A stretch of 64,000 bases of DNA, taken from the NCBI RefSeq assembly GCF_033473495.1, contig NC_088937.1, positions 2,542,001 to 2,606,000 of the forward strand, written 5' to 3'. The position numbers and the translations under genes were made by a program. Below the pieces are notes generated by a model. That model was given only the letters and a program-made list of their open reading frames with translations, was not told the DNA's origin and did no database searches. Source of the stretch: Cercospora beticola (taxonomy: Eukaryota > Ascomycota > Dothideomycetes > Mycosphaerellales > Mycosphaerellaceae). This document shows, piece by piece, positions 1-10,821 of this stretch. The stretch's first letter is position 1. Each line of letters opens with the position of its first letter.

Positions 1-465
1 GAAGATGTTCTCCGGCTTGATGTCGCGGTGGTAGACTCCATTGTCGTGCAAGTGCTCGACGGCGCTGACGAGTTGCAGCATGAAGTCGCGAACGTGACCT
101 GTTTCAAGTGGTCCCTTGCCCATGCGAATGGCCTCGTAGAGGTCGCCATTGCTGCAGAGCTCAAGCACCATGTACGTATGGTTGTCGGTCTGGAAGCTGG
201 AGACGGTGTTGACGATGTTGGGGTGCTCCGGCAATCGTGAGTGGATCTTGAGCTCCTCGGAGTAGTCGTCGGTGGCTACTGCAGCTGGGCAGTTGGTGTT
301 GGCGCCAGATTTGGTGATGCACTTAATGGCGACGTCTTGTCCGGTGTGGGTGTCGTGAGCGGCAAACACCATGCCGAATGAGCCATGGTTGAGTGGTTTG
401 ACAGTTATAAACCGTCCATTATCGAGTGGTCTTCCTTGTTCAAAGCCATCTCGCATACAGGCCAT
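1..465 (-). CDS. Ser/Thr protein kinase, Ran1/Ksp1-like (5' part, cut by window edge)
   Basis: The reverse strand reads open from an ATG at 465 to the window edge, giving 155 codons. The protein has a glycine-rich loop (NHGSFGMVFAA), the VAIK lysine motif, a hinge-like MVLELCSNGDLYEAI and the catalytic HRDIKPEN motif at the truncated end. These are subdomains I to VIb of a protein kinase. The wording of the Gly loop and the short N-terminus before it resemble the fungal Ran1/Ksp1 group, which acts in nutrient and TORC1/PKA-linked growth control; the subfamily is an inference. A second in-frame ATG lies three codons downstream at 456. No intron is seen in this part. The rest of the kinase domain and the C-terminus lie outside the window. 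Confidence 0.88.
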   Translation of the reverse strand, partial: MACMRDGFEQGRPLDNGRFITVKPLNHGSFGMVFAAHDTHTGQDVAIKCITKSGANTNCPAAVATDDYSEELKIHSRLPEHPNIVNTVSSFQTDNHTYMVLELCSNGDLYEAIRMGKGPLETGHVRDFMLQLVSAVEHLHDNGVYHRDIKPENIF

Positions 466-3453
466 AGGGTAATAGTCCGTGGGATTCGTCGAGGTTCGTA
501 AACAACAAATGGAAAAGGCTCAGCCGCTCCAACACACAATGCCGTTAAAGGTCGTTCGCTGGCAACACACCGTAGTGAACTCCTGCTCGGTCCGCAATAG
601 CAATACAGAAAACAAGTCGCTCAGTCGCCCGCTGGCGGTAACAAAGTGGTGATGGCCGGAGTTGTGGTAGTTTTAAAGGAACATATGGATTGTCGGTGTT
701 ATCATGTGTACAAGGAGATTTGTGTTGTTGGTGGAATAGCTCGCCCAGATTTGGCGTGGTCGAGGTGCGCGTCCGTCAAGGAGCAGGTATGGTCGTTATG
801 GCGTTACAAAGAGATGTGGTGGTGTGTTCGGCTCGGAGTTGTCGGTATAAAGCAAGTACACGGAGAAGTAAATGACAAGAAGAGGAGTAGTCGGTGCGGG
901 CGGAAGGTGAGGTCGATCGAGGGGTGCGTCGATCCAGAAGAGGGTATGTGAGTCGAGGAGGTATGCGGGCGGAAGAGTAGTGGAGCTGCCTGAGATCGGG
1001 AGCACGCTGCTATTCCTTGTCGAACATCAAAGGGGCGCCAACTGAGTTCGTGAGGCCGGGTTGTTTGTTATAGCAGTGGAGAGCAGGCAGCCAGGCGAGT
1101 GCCTTTGCGTGGGTCTCTTGCGTGATGGGGGTGTTCCAAGATGACAGCTGGAGGCGTGGCTTTGTTTCCTTGTCGAGCGTGCCGATGACGCTGCAAAGAT
1201 CCCGGCGGGCGTAGCGGACACTGGGGACCCTGTTTCGCGCAGTTACATCTGGCGGCGGATGGCGGGGATGGCGGTGATCTCGTAGGAGGTTGCGAGCGTA
1301 GAATGAGGTATGGGCGGCGGGTTGTTGCTGTTGCTCGTTGCTGTCCGCCTGACGTCTAGTCGACTGCTCCCTGACTCTGCGCGGTACGGGTGGACGTGCA
1401 AGAGCTGTGTGTACGGTCGGGAAGGGCTTGCGACGTGTGCAATGCAAGTGCGGTCTGCCCCAATGCGCAGCGGCAGGACGTGGTTTTGACGAGAGACTTG
1501 GTGATGAGAAGGTTACTGAGCGGTGTACGATGGGAGGCTGTTGGACGGGTGGGCGCAGGAGCGGCAGGACGCTTGGGTCTCCAAGCCAGACCTTGCCGCG
1601 CAAGCTAAAGGCACGGATGCAGCCTAGCGTGTATGATCACGCATGCCGAAAATGCTGGGATGGCAGGCGTGACCGAGACTCGTTTGCCACTCACTTCTGT
1701 CCACGGTCTTTGTTCTTCCACGTTCTTCCGCTTTCCGCCTCGAAGCGCCCTTGTCTATCTCGTCGGCGTCGGCGTCGGCGGCAGCAGCAGCGTCGCACTG
1801 TGTCTGCCACTGGCTCACGGGCGCTGATTGATACCTTGAAACGCTTTGCTGGCAGCTCTGACCGAGCGGTAGCTATGCCTGTAGACGCCGTTTCACACCA
1901 AGAGAGCTGTCAGTCCACGTCTTCAGGCTCAAGGGCACTGTCCCTGCAAAGCCAATGGCTGCGCAAGCCTTCGTCAGAGGTGGCCACGACGAACTCTAAG
2001 TTAGGGAAATTGCGAGATTGCAAGAGCGGACGACCCCGCCAGCACGTCACTCAAAGTAGGCGAAGCAAGCTGGGACAGGAAAAGCGCAATCTCTACTCAG
2101 CCGAATAGCCCGAACAGCGGCGTCTTTATCGATCGACCAATGGCACCAAGCTCACCCCCTACCTCCGACGGTATATTGTATCTCGACGACGACCTCTCGA
2201 CATCTCACAGTGGTACATTGCGAGCTCGCACTCGCAGCTACACATTCTGGCAGCCGACCGCGTGAGCCAATGCATCACGGCGAGGTACGGCGGTACGGGC
2301 TCATGCAGGAAACATCAGCCACCAAGGTCGGAGGCAGGCGAGACCACTACCGATCGTTAGCTCGTGTATTTGTCCTCGTGAGCACCTCGGACACAATAAT
2401 GGCACGCCCGTTTGTGGTGGTGGTGTTGATGACGTTGCCGTAGTATCCTGACAAAGCCTGGTGATGAGTGCAATTTTCACGAATGGAGCCACCAGATTGC
2501 CTGCCACCGTGCTTGCAATGCTGACGAGCACAACACAATGGCTTGTCACGTGTGCTGGAATGTGATGCGCGTCGCCCAGCAGAGCTCCTCGGATCGGCCT
2601 CGCCAGAGCCTGCCCGAGTCAGTTCTGCCAGAAGGCTTCATCCAGAACGAGGACCATTGGCACATCGCGGCACGGGCAGTCGCGCCGTCACAGGTACACG
2701 CTGCGGGATGTGCACGTGCTGCCGGCCCAGTCCGCATCTCAGCAGCCAGAATAGGTCGTCAAGCGCAGCAACTCTCGACACGGCTCGTCTGCCGTGTAAC
2801 AGTCGGTGTGGAAGGGGTGACAAGTCTGGAGACATCGAAACGCATTGTATGCACTCTTTAATCTGAGCATAACACCCACAGCCAATGTAGAGTCGGCGTG
2901 GTGAAAATTTTCTGGGACAACATCTACCTCGTGCAGTAGCTCGACGGAGTGTTTTCATCCTCTCATGCACTGCGTTCCGGTCCTGCAGCCTATCTTTCAG
3001 TCACATAACCAAGGCCGGACGAACAACGCCTCGTTAATCGCGCCAACGTTATGATCGGGCTTCTTCAGACATAGGAGCCTGCGGGTGAGGGAACTACACA
3101 TGGCGGTGTAAGAAAATAACACTGCACGAATGCTGGCCAACTCTCACCATGGCGAACCATCCACGACTCGACGCCGAAAACGTGTTGTTTGGCAGTTCAG
3201 CTCAACTGGTCCAGCGAAACGTCTGCACGTCCAATGTCTCATCAATGCCTCACTCAGCGCTTCGCACCGACACCTTCCTCTTTTCCTGGCTGATGAGCGT
3301 CCACGAGGAAGGCGCGGCGCCTCCGAACGATGGATGGATGGTTCCTGCATCGATTGTGGCGCTGTGATTGGCCACATTCGTGTCTGAACAACCATGTCGC
3401 TTAGAGCTTGGAAGCTTGCCGCCGCGCAACACATCACCTGCGACACCACAAAA
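466..3453. promoter_or_regulatory. Long head-to-head intergenic region between kinase and enolase-phosphatase
   Basis: About 3 kb separates the start codons of the divergent kinase and E1 genes. Several open frames of 100-233 codons exist (for example plus strand 1407-2108 and minus strand 1010-1603). Their products are Arg/Ser/Pro-rich and low in hydrophobic residues, and they match no family I know, so I treat them as chance frames in GC-rich leader DNA. A long leader or promoter for the kinase is the simplest reading. No tRNA-like structure was seen. Confidence 0.4.
1761..1795. repeat. GTCGGC/GCA-type microsatellite
   Basis: A short run of CGTCGG hexamers passes into GCAGCAGCAG within the kinase/E1 intergenic region. 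It is a simple trinucleotide-phase repeat with no coding role that I can support. Confidence 0.6.
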
Positions 3454-4630
3454 ATGGACGGAATCAGCTGTGTACTTCTGGACATTGGTACGGCATGCCG
3501 TCGAATGGGTGTATTGGAGGTTGACGCTCGTGACTGACATGCGGCGTAGAAGGGACTGTTTGCCCCATCTCATTCGTCCATGCTACGTTGGTAGGTGTTC
3601 AATTCTTGGTTCACATTCCAACCACAGCGCTCGGCACAACGACACCTCGTGCTCACACGGCTGCCTCTAGTTTCCCTACGCCCTCAAGGCGTTGCCAGCT
3701 GTCCTCAGCAGAAAATGGGACGACGTAACGTTCGTGCCTTATCGTGACGCGTTTCCAGAAGAGCATCGCAAATCGCCAGAAGCTCTTCAAGCGCACGTGG
3801 AGGATCTCACGAAGCGCGATGTTAAGGTTGCCTATTTGAAAAATCTTCAAGGCTACCTATGGCAAGATGGCTATCGGACTGGTGCCTATGCAACAACCCT
3901 CTTCGAAGATGTGGTTCCCCAACTTCGGCAATGGAAGGACGACGGCTTATCTCTCGCCATCTACTCCTCAGGCAGCGTCTTTGCCCAGAAGTTGCTGTTC
4001 GGCCACGTGCAAACAACTGAGACAACGCCCGCAACGGGAACGAAGCGTGCGAGGCCGATAGGGGATACCGAAGTTCAAGCGTCCGATGCGGGTAAGCCCC
4101 CGACCAAGAAGCAGCTCGTTGAGACAAGCGGTGATGATGATTCTGATGTCACATCCGGAGCGGGCTCTCAATCTGTTGCAACTACTCCTGCGACCAGTGG
4201 TGATGCTGGCAAAGCACCTGACGATGCCGGAAAGGGCTCTGCCAATGATGAACAGCCACCTGGAACTGAGGACTTGACCGCTCTGTTCGACGGCTGGTTT
4301 GATACGACCAACGCTGGCATGAAAACTGAGTCGGCGAGTTATGCAACCATAGCTCGGGAACTTGAGGTACGAACGCCTTCGGAAAGCCCGAAGTTGCCTG
4401 GCTTGCTTGGAGCTGACGTGCAACAGTGGAAACCTGAGCAGATACTGTTCCTGAGTGACAACGTCAAGGAGATCGATGCTGCTCGTGAGGCTAAAATGCA
4501 AGCCGTGCTGGTGCAAAGACCGGGCAATGCTGAGATTGCGTTCGCAGATCGAAGCAGACTGCAAATTGTCGAATCTCTGAGCGAGGTCTACATCAACAAA
4601 GGCACAGGCACGGAGGTAGGCAAGGAGTGA
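3454..4630 (+). CDS. UTR4: Enolase-phosphatase E1 (acireductone synthase)
   Basis: This HAD-superfamily enzyme converts 2,3-diketo-5-methylthiopentyl-1-phosphate to acireductone in the methionine salvage pathway. Three exons, 3454-3487, 3550-3590 and 3671-4630, encode 344 residues. The joins recreate the family N-terminus: MDGISCVLLDIEGTVCPISF, then HATLFPYALKALP. The nucleophile is the D of the LLDIEGT motif, and the motif with FLSDNVKEIDAA lies near the C-terminus. Introns of 62 and 80 nt have GTACGG and GTAGGT donors. Between QKLLFGHV and the DLTALFDGWFDTTNAGMK block lies an insert of about 87 residues (about 138-224), rich in T, S, G, D and K and containing KRAR and PPTKK clusters. The insert is not part of the catalytic fold and is probably a disordered loop. 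The gene converges with the orphan gene 117 bp downstream. Confidence 0.93.
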
Positions 4631-4747
4631 TTGAATCGTCATAATTCGTGCGAGATGAACACGTTGCAGTGCAATTCGTACGGAGTTCTCCATCACTTCA
4701 TCTCTGCTCCAAGCACGTGATGCTTCACACAAGCAACCACCCGAACA

Positions 4748-5293
4748 TCACAAACCGAGTTCGATTAAACATATCTTCTCCATCTCGGCTCCTCCAAACT
4801 TCCTGCGCATCGTCTCCAACAATCCATCACCACTATACTTCGTAGGCACAATGCTGAACAGAAAATGCAGCTCCGCATCGTCATGATACCGCAAGAAATG
4901 TCTCGCAGCCAACCAACTTCCTTCTTCCAGCAGAATCTGTTGCCCATCAATCATCGCAGTCAGTCTACAGAAGAATCTGTACTGCTTAGAAGATGCCATC
5001 AGAGCAGCGCGGGCCAGCACTCGACCTTTGAGTAACGTGAGAGCTTCTTGGTACGTGGTCGTGGTAGGCAGCAGGATAGCATCGCCTTGTTCGCTGAGCA
5101 ATTTGCCGGCTGTCATCAAATGCTCGTCCAGAAGTTGACCAGGAGAGTGTTGGTGTAGTTGGATGATGAGTGGGATGGCCTGATGTGTAAGTTAGCTTAC
5201 TTGTGCTTCATGCTCGACTCGATTGCGTGTGCTTACGCGTGGTTCCGAATTGGCTTCATGGTAGGACGGCGGTTCAATGTCTGCGGTAGACAT
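4748..5293 (-). CDS. Hypothetical protein, 162 aa, two exons
   Basis: Exon 1 (5237-5293) encodes MSTADIEPPSYHEANSEPR and exon 2 (4748-5179) the remaining 143 residues. The 57-nt intron has a GTAAGC donor, a GCTAAC branch site and a CAG acceptor, and it joins in phase 0. Exon 2 begins AIPLIIQLHQHSPGQLLDEH. The protein has no signal peptide or membrane segment. It looks alpha/beta soluble, with a conserved-looking core (ALTLLKGRVLARAALMAS, then RFFCRLTAMIDGQQILLEEG). I do not recognise the family. A clean splice junction and a sensible protein-like composition support a real gene. The 3' end converges with E1. Confidence 0.62.
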
Positions 5294-5647
5294 GATCGAA
5301 GGCTTTTGATTCAGACGTGTGGAGGCGGACGTGTTGCGCGGAGCTGACGATCAAGATCTGAGATCTATCTATACTCAGGCCACATTCACGACTGCGATCA
5401 AGACATTCACATTCCATGCTGCGTTTTCGAAAGTGTTTGCTGGGCGTTTCCATATCGTTCACTGCGATTAAAATTGTTCAACGCAGCATTTGACTGCTTG
5501 TTGAGGATTTAGCTGCGGCATACAGAAGCCGGTCAAATAGGAGAAGTCTGGTCGCAAGGAAGAGCGCTCGGCGGGCGTATCTGAGCAGAGCCTGACGCCG
5601 GAACCCCACAAGCAGCTCAGCACTGACAAGAGGAAAGAAGCCCAGGA
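5294..5647. other. Intergenic, upstream of the decayed gene block
   Basis: Nothing recognisable. It holds the promoter side of the minus-strand orphan gene and the start of a degenerate plus-strand region. Open frames here are short. Confidence 0.35.
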
Positions 5648-6120
5648 GTGGTCCTCCTACCAGAAGACACATTCAATAACGCAAATAAGCAAGAGCAGCT
5701 TCGCATCCATCATCTCGTCGCCGTACTGTTTACGGACCAAGGAGCCGAAGCAGAAGTTCCCTGCGACCAGTGTGCCAAAGACGAAGTCCAGTGTATGGTA
5801 TACAGTGTCGAAGCACGCGCTGCTGGAAGGGACCTCCCAAAGTCTTGCATTCACTGCTACTACAAGAAGCACAGTAGCTGCGACGCCTCAATGGTGACCC
5901 TGCAAGCTCCACAAGCTGCGTACAATGAAGAAGGCCACGGCTACAATCAATGTGTGCTCCCACGCGCAGAGGTGACTGCACTGGAAGAGCAACTGGATGA
6001 ACTGCGAGACGAAGCCAATGACTAGGCGAAGGAGCAAATGCGCCTGAGAGATCAGATGTAGAAGCTGGAGAGTTTTGTGGAGCCGGACTCGTATCGCTGA
6101 AGTCTTCACCTGAAACACAG
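5648..6120 (+). pseudogene. Degenerate fragment with Zn-cluster-like cysteine pattern
   Basis: A 125-codon frame without an ATG (it would need GTG at 5648) contains C-X2-C-X6-C (CDQCAKDEVQC), a 17-residue loop, then C-X2-C-X7-C (CIHCYYKKHSSC). This resembles fungal Zn2Cys6-type clusters but has an unusually long linker. An acidic, helical tail (ALEEQLDELRDEAND) follows and runs into a stop at 6023. After the stop the same frame continues with coding-like text (KEQMRLRDQM) broken by two more stops. I read it as the 5' part of the decayed gene whose body lies at 7.0-8.1 kb. A live gene with unseen introns is possible but less likely. Confidence 0.5.
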
Positions 6121-6592
6121 AATACGCGGCCAGCACATTGGGAGTACATGTAACACGACATTTGCTGGGGATGAAACGCGTTGGAAGAACCGGCGGTCGC
6201 TGGTTGCGACTTCCTCAGTAGTGTCGTTGGAAGTGATGCGGACAACTTTAAATCAACTTCACCTCGGGCTTCCAACCACCTCATCGACTTCTACCTCAAT
6301 GACCACACTCATTCTTTCGAGCGTATCTGACCTGCCACGGCAATGCCTCCTACAAGGCAAGACACAGCGCGCGGTGCCTCACGCGGCGTACTGCACGGCA
6401 CGCCGTACCAACGCCCAGCTGCCGCCACGATAGCTGACTACAACTCCACTCCGCCCGTTGGCCCGTATCCATTGCTCCAGTCTCCAGCATACGGCTACCT
6501 AGGAAATGAAGCAGACATCGGCAACGAGCAGGGCCTTTTCACGCGTCACCTTTCCTAACGCCAGCACTTCCACTTCACACTCAACAGCTTTT

Positions 6593-6830
6593 ATCAGCAG
6601 CTCGATCAGCAGCTCGATCAGCAGATTGACCCGCGGCTCAACAACTACGACGAAGGCACCCCAAGCATGAGCATCGCGAGCTCGAGCATCCCAAGCATGA
6701 GCACCACAAGCCCGATCACCGCAAGCATGAGCACCGCGCGCTCGAGCACCACAAGTACGAGAACCGCGAGCTCGAGCACCGCAAGTTGCAGAACCGCGAG
6801 CGTGGGCACGGCCAGCACGAGCATGGGCGT
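6593..6830 (+). repeat. Tandem 12-mer and GAGCAC/CACAAG minisatellite
   Basis: From 6593 to 6624 a 12-bp unit, atcagcagctcg, is repeated 2.7 times (YQQLDQQLDQQ in one frame). From about 6661 to 6830 an imperfect repeat alternates catgagcaccgcgag and ctcgagcaccacaag units. In one frame the latter reads HEHRELEHPKHEHHKPDH-like text; in another it is Ser/Thr-rich. The two repeats use different frames, so a frameshift probably separates them. It sits inside the decayed gene block. Confidence 0.6.
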
Positions 6831-7031
6831 GAACGATGTATGTCGGGTTTCACTCACATGGACGTGCTGTCGCTGACGTTGATCAGACTTCAATTTTCCG
6901 AACCCTCAGGGTCAAGCCTTATTCAGCGCAATCCAGGGCCAGGAGTGCCACAAACCCACGCGGGATACCTAGGCTGCTGCACGTAAGTTGCACTCCCACT
7001 TCTTTACATCCCGTGTAATCAATCTTACTAA

Positions 7032-8066
7032 GACTTCCCGAAGCTCAAGGACTTTGACAGCCTGATCAACGACCGCGAGCGACAGGGCCGCGTCATATCG
7101 GACAACGAACTCATCCAGTTCATCCAGAAACGCTCTCTCAAGGACTGGGCACATGCACCAAGACTTGTCGCTGGTCTACGGATTCTGCGTGCCGGCTTTT
7201 CCCAGAACGAACTCAACCAACTGATCAAGGTGTACACAATCGCTCCGGACGCTGACAATCTAGAACCTGTCCAGACTGCCTTCAAAGAAAAGCACAGGGC
7301 CCTGATGGAGTCTTCTGGCATCGGAGAGAGCGAGATTCTTAGTCGAGTGCTGGGTTTTGCTCTCGATGAGATCGATGCCCAATTCGAGATGATGATGAGG
7401 AGCGCGAAGAGACAGAAGGTTGCTGCGACGCCCAGCACCACCACACTGGATAATTCGGACAGCGAGGCGATCCCCGACATCAGCAGCGGATGGGAGACAC
7501 CACAAGGCAGACTTGAAGAGACTCAAGAGACCGAGGTAATCCCTGAGCCGATGAGAAGAAAAGCACTCACTCCCAACGATCGTGACCTCGCTACAACACA
7601 GGAATCATACACCCCTCTCCCCGATGAGGCTGATGTTAACGTCAACGACAGTACCACGATCACACACGTTGACACAGAGGTGAAAGTCGGAAAAGACAGT
7701 CCGTCCGAGCCCGGACTGGAAACACCTGGTGGGAATTCTGGAATAGACATTCCAGAACAATATGTTCAATGCCTGTGTATAGATCGACCGGGGGACTTCG
7801 GAGAAGACTTGACGCCTTGGAGCGAGGCATCAATATTTTCTGCGGAGACATCGGAGCTGCGATATGAACTGCTTCTACAACATACTCGATGGCGGACTCA
7901 CTCAGCACACACAGAAGACGCCATCTACTAGTTGTCGCTGTCTTTTGCGCGAGAGCTATTCTCCGCGGCTTTGGCAAACGTGTCGCCAACAGTCATCCTT
8001 GAACAATTCCAAGACGCAGCAGGCACAAATATACGAACATTCGGTCTCACATGGTGGTCGCAATAG
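7032..8066 (+). pseudogene. Unknown gene, copy 1 of a tandem pair (nonsense-interrupted)
   Basis: Frame 7032-7931 is open for 299 codons, beginning DFPKLKDFDSLINDRERQGR, and lacks an ATG near its start. It is preceded by an intron-like stretch, 6983-7032, with a GTAAGT donor. After a TAG at 7929-7931 the same frame continues with SLSFARELFSAALANVSP and EQFQDAAGTNIRTFG to about 8063. The copy at 8.3-9.6 kb matches this post-stop text, which shows that the stop interrupts a once longer protein. The product has no domain I recognise; it is acidic and rich in T, S, E and D in the middle. CAG to TAG would explain the stop by a C-to-T change, as RIP or drift could cause, but a single site proves neither. 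A real gene with a spliced-out stop is possible. Confidence 0.55.
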
Positions 8067-8279
8067 CTCGTATGATCGGGCAAAAGATCCATAGCTCGAT
8101 CGTGATGGTTCTACCGCGTAAATCGACAACGAACAATACGTTTCTCTGAAAAAGATACGAATGCAGAGCTCCTGAATGTAGCCTCGAATAGATATTTCCT
8201 CTGAAGCCGACTGAGAGACTGGGACTGCTTTTGCAGATGAGTTCAGACTCCTAGCTCACAAAGTTGCCAACAGGCATAT

Positions 8280-10660
8280 CGCCAAAACTGAACCAGGTCG
8301 CAGACTTCCGGCAGCTGATTACGGAGCATGAGCGGCGTGGATGCATCGTCCCCAAAGGTACAATTCCTAAGTTCTGTGCCGAACACGATCTTATGATAAC
8401 AAAACTGGGACAAGAGCCCAGATAGTCTGCTGGTGTCCATATACTGCGTTCCGACCGGGATGAGAATGAGTTCGATCAGCTGATGGGGCCGTATGGATCT
8501 ACAGAGAACAGAGCCGTACTGGAGGTTGTCTGGAAAGGCTTAAAGAAACACATAAGCAGCTACTGGTATCTGCTAACATGGCCGACCCGGAGATACTTAC
8601 TCTTATACTGATCCAAGCCGTCAACGAGACCAAAGGCGAGATACAAATCAATGCACAGACATTGGCAAGGACCAAGCGGCGATTGATTGATGAAGACGAT
8701 CCCGCCGAGACCAATGGCGAGTCACAGGTCAATACAAGAAAAGCGGAGCGGATTTAGGCGCGTGCGGAATAAGGCAATACCGCTCTGGACACCCCAGCAA
8801 CTCAGCCTCTCGGTATCTACCACCCTGATGAGTTGACACTTGACATACAAGATAATGTCGTGATCACACAAGTGTACATACACATGGTATCCCGTCTGTG
8901 GTGGCCTCAAAGATATCGATGATCCGGTTCAATCCGATCACAGGCTTAGTAGAAGCGCGACTTCTATGCAGTTAGGCGTCGCGCTCCTGATGGGTGGAGG
9001 ACCGGCGCTGGCATGCAGCACAGGAGCAAGGAGAATCATTCTGATACGCAAGCCGAACTGTGCTATATGGCCAGGCAAGGGATCGACTGCTCGGTCGTCA
9101 TGTTGCTTCCGCGCAGATGAATATTCTGAGGTTGCCCGCTCGGACCTCTGCGAACAAGGCGGACTTCGACTGCTTCTTCCAGTCAAGACATACCGTGGTG
9201 ACTTCGGACGATGCCGCTGCGGACGTGGAGATCAAAGTCGAAGAGGACTTTAAGTCTGAGCCCGAGGTGCTGGATCAGCTGAATGGAATAGATGGGGAGC
9301 GAGAATATGTTCGATGCCTGTCTGTCTACAAGCCTGGTGAATTCCACGAAGACTTGGCTGCCTAAAGCCTCGGATTGATCTCTCTTGTAGACACTTCCGA
9401 GTTGCAAACCCGACTGCTCCTCGAAGATATTCGATGGCAGGTAACTCCAGCACGCACGGATGAGAATGTGCATTTCCTATCATTGTCATTTGCAAGGAAA
9501 CTCCTTTCTGGGGCGCTCGCTACCGCCTCCCCAACAGATCTGATCGAAAAGTTCACGAGTGCCACTATGGACGACCTTCAAGATCGCTTTACTCGATTCG
9601 TCCGCAAATTGCAACGTTCTCAGTCAAATCTCGACAGCGCAAGGGGCGTGCTGGATGTTAGCACCCCGTGGCCAGCGGGCGACTCTGAAGTTCTGTCCCA
9701 TTTCCAACAGCGCTTGGCAGATGAGCTTGCGAAGATCCCAGATATCAACATCCCAGAAACTTGCCTGATGTCGCCGAGTGGACAATTCGATAGTCCGTTT
9801 GCGTGTCTGATAACCTACCCGTGTCAAGGCAGCGTCAACCCTACAGATGAATGTCAGCAATTCAGTGGTCAAGCTTTCCCTTCGATCGCGTATACCAGGC
9901 TGCTTACTAGGGTTTCCCGGACCAATTCGGCACAGATCTCATTCCGTATATCAATACAATGAAGAGTGTTGGTGCCAGCAGTGCCTCTCTTCGGAAAAAG
10001 TTGAAACAGCTCCACGGTGGAAAGGTTCTGGATGCATTCAACGACTATCTACATGAGGTTTTCGATCGTGTCAAGTTTCCAGTCATTGTTGCCCAGGGCG
10101 AACTATGGCACGACTAGCTCCATGAGGATGTCGCAAGCGTTGAATTTATATTCTTTGGCCCTCTCTCGCTTTTTTCGAGAAGCAATACACAACATCATAT
10201 ATCTTTGCGAGTGGACCCGGATACTCAAGAGATCACGGCCATTGTGTCCATGTGGCAGCACTTGCATTCAGTCCAAATGTAGAACAGTTAGTGTTGGTCA
10301 ACAGTGGCTATTCTAGATGCCGCAATGGATATCTGGCGCGCCATTCTGGGCAAGGAGCGTGGGTTTTGGACATGTGCAGAGTTTGAGCAAGCAATTTTGG
10401 AGGAGAAGACGTCGTATTCTGGTATGAAGGGATTTCAAAGAGGTTTGGAGTTAATATTGGAGCATCGGCGAGGATGAATTCTGGCGCAAAGCAATTGTTT
10501 GACACGTTTCTCCGTGAATGCTGTAGTTTCTGAGGGAATGAATGCGGAGATGCCCAGAACATAGAAAGAATTCTGAGTCGGGAAGCGTCACCGAACGGTG
10601 TATCTCTCTCCAAGAATCGTGCCATTTCAGAGGTGCCAGGAGAACGGAGACTGATAGTCA
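8280..10660 (+). pseudogene. Unknown gene, copy 2 of the tandem pair (multiple frameshifts and stops)
   Basis: Three blocks in order match copy 1 or extend it. At 8580-8750 MADPEILTLILIQAVNETKG resembles copy 1 GESEILSRVLGFALDEID. At 9215-9570 REYVRCLSVYKPGEFHEDL, then a stop, then SLSFARKLLSGALATASP matches copy 1 EQYVQCLCIDRPGDFGEDL and SLSFARELFSAALANVSP. Beyond 9570 the text continues open to about 9960, then in another frame to about 10120 (SLRKKLKQLHGGKVLDAFND), and again at 10316-10480 (AAMDIWRAILGKERGFWTCA). Frame changes and stops separate these blocks. The C-terminal part has no counterpart after copy 1, so copy 1 is also truncated. At the stop near 9363 copy 2 has TAA where copy 1 has TGG. 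No function is recognised. Confidence 0.55.
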
Positions 10661-10821
10661 AGCAGGAAGAATCTTTCCGAGTAAACGTTCACTAGTAGCC
10701 TTGAGGTATGATCTGACTGCAGTCAATATGTTTCGTTCGTCCTCTTCATATGCCATGTTCGTATTATGCTTAGAAACGCTGCCACCGGTCCCCTCTTAAC
10801 TGGGAATCGCCTTGCAGAAAC

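Noticed and set aside
1407..2108. 233-codon plus-strand frame in the kinase/E1 gap
   Set aside because: The product is rich in Arg, Ser and Cys with no domain or splice support, and it overlaps an equally long minus-strand frame; likely chance in GC-rich DNA.
3968..4732. Minus-strand 254-codon frame
   Set aside because: Antisense to enolase-phosphatase exon 3; no family resemblance.
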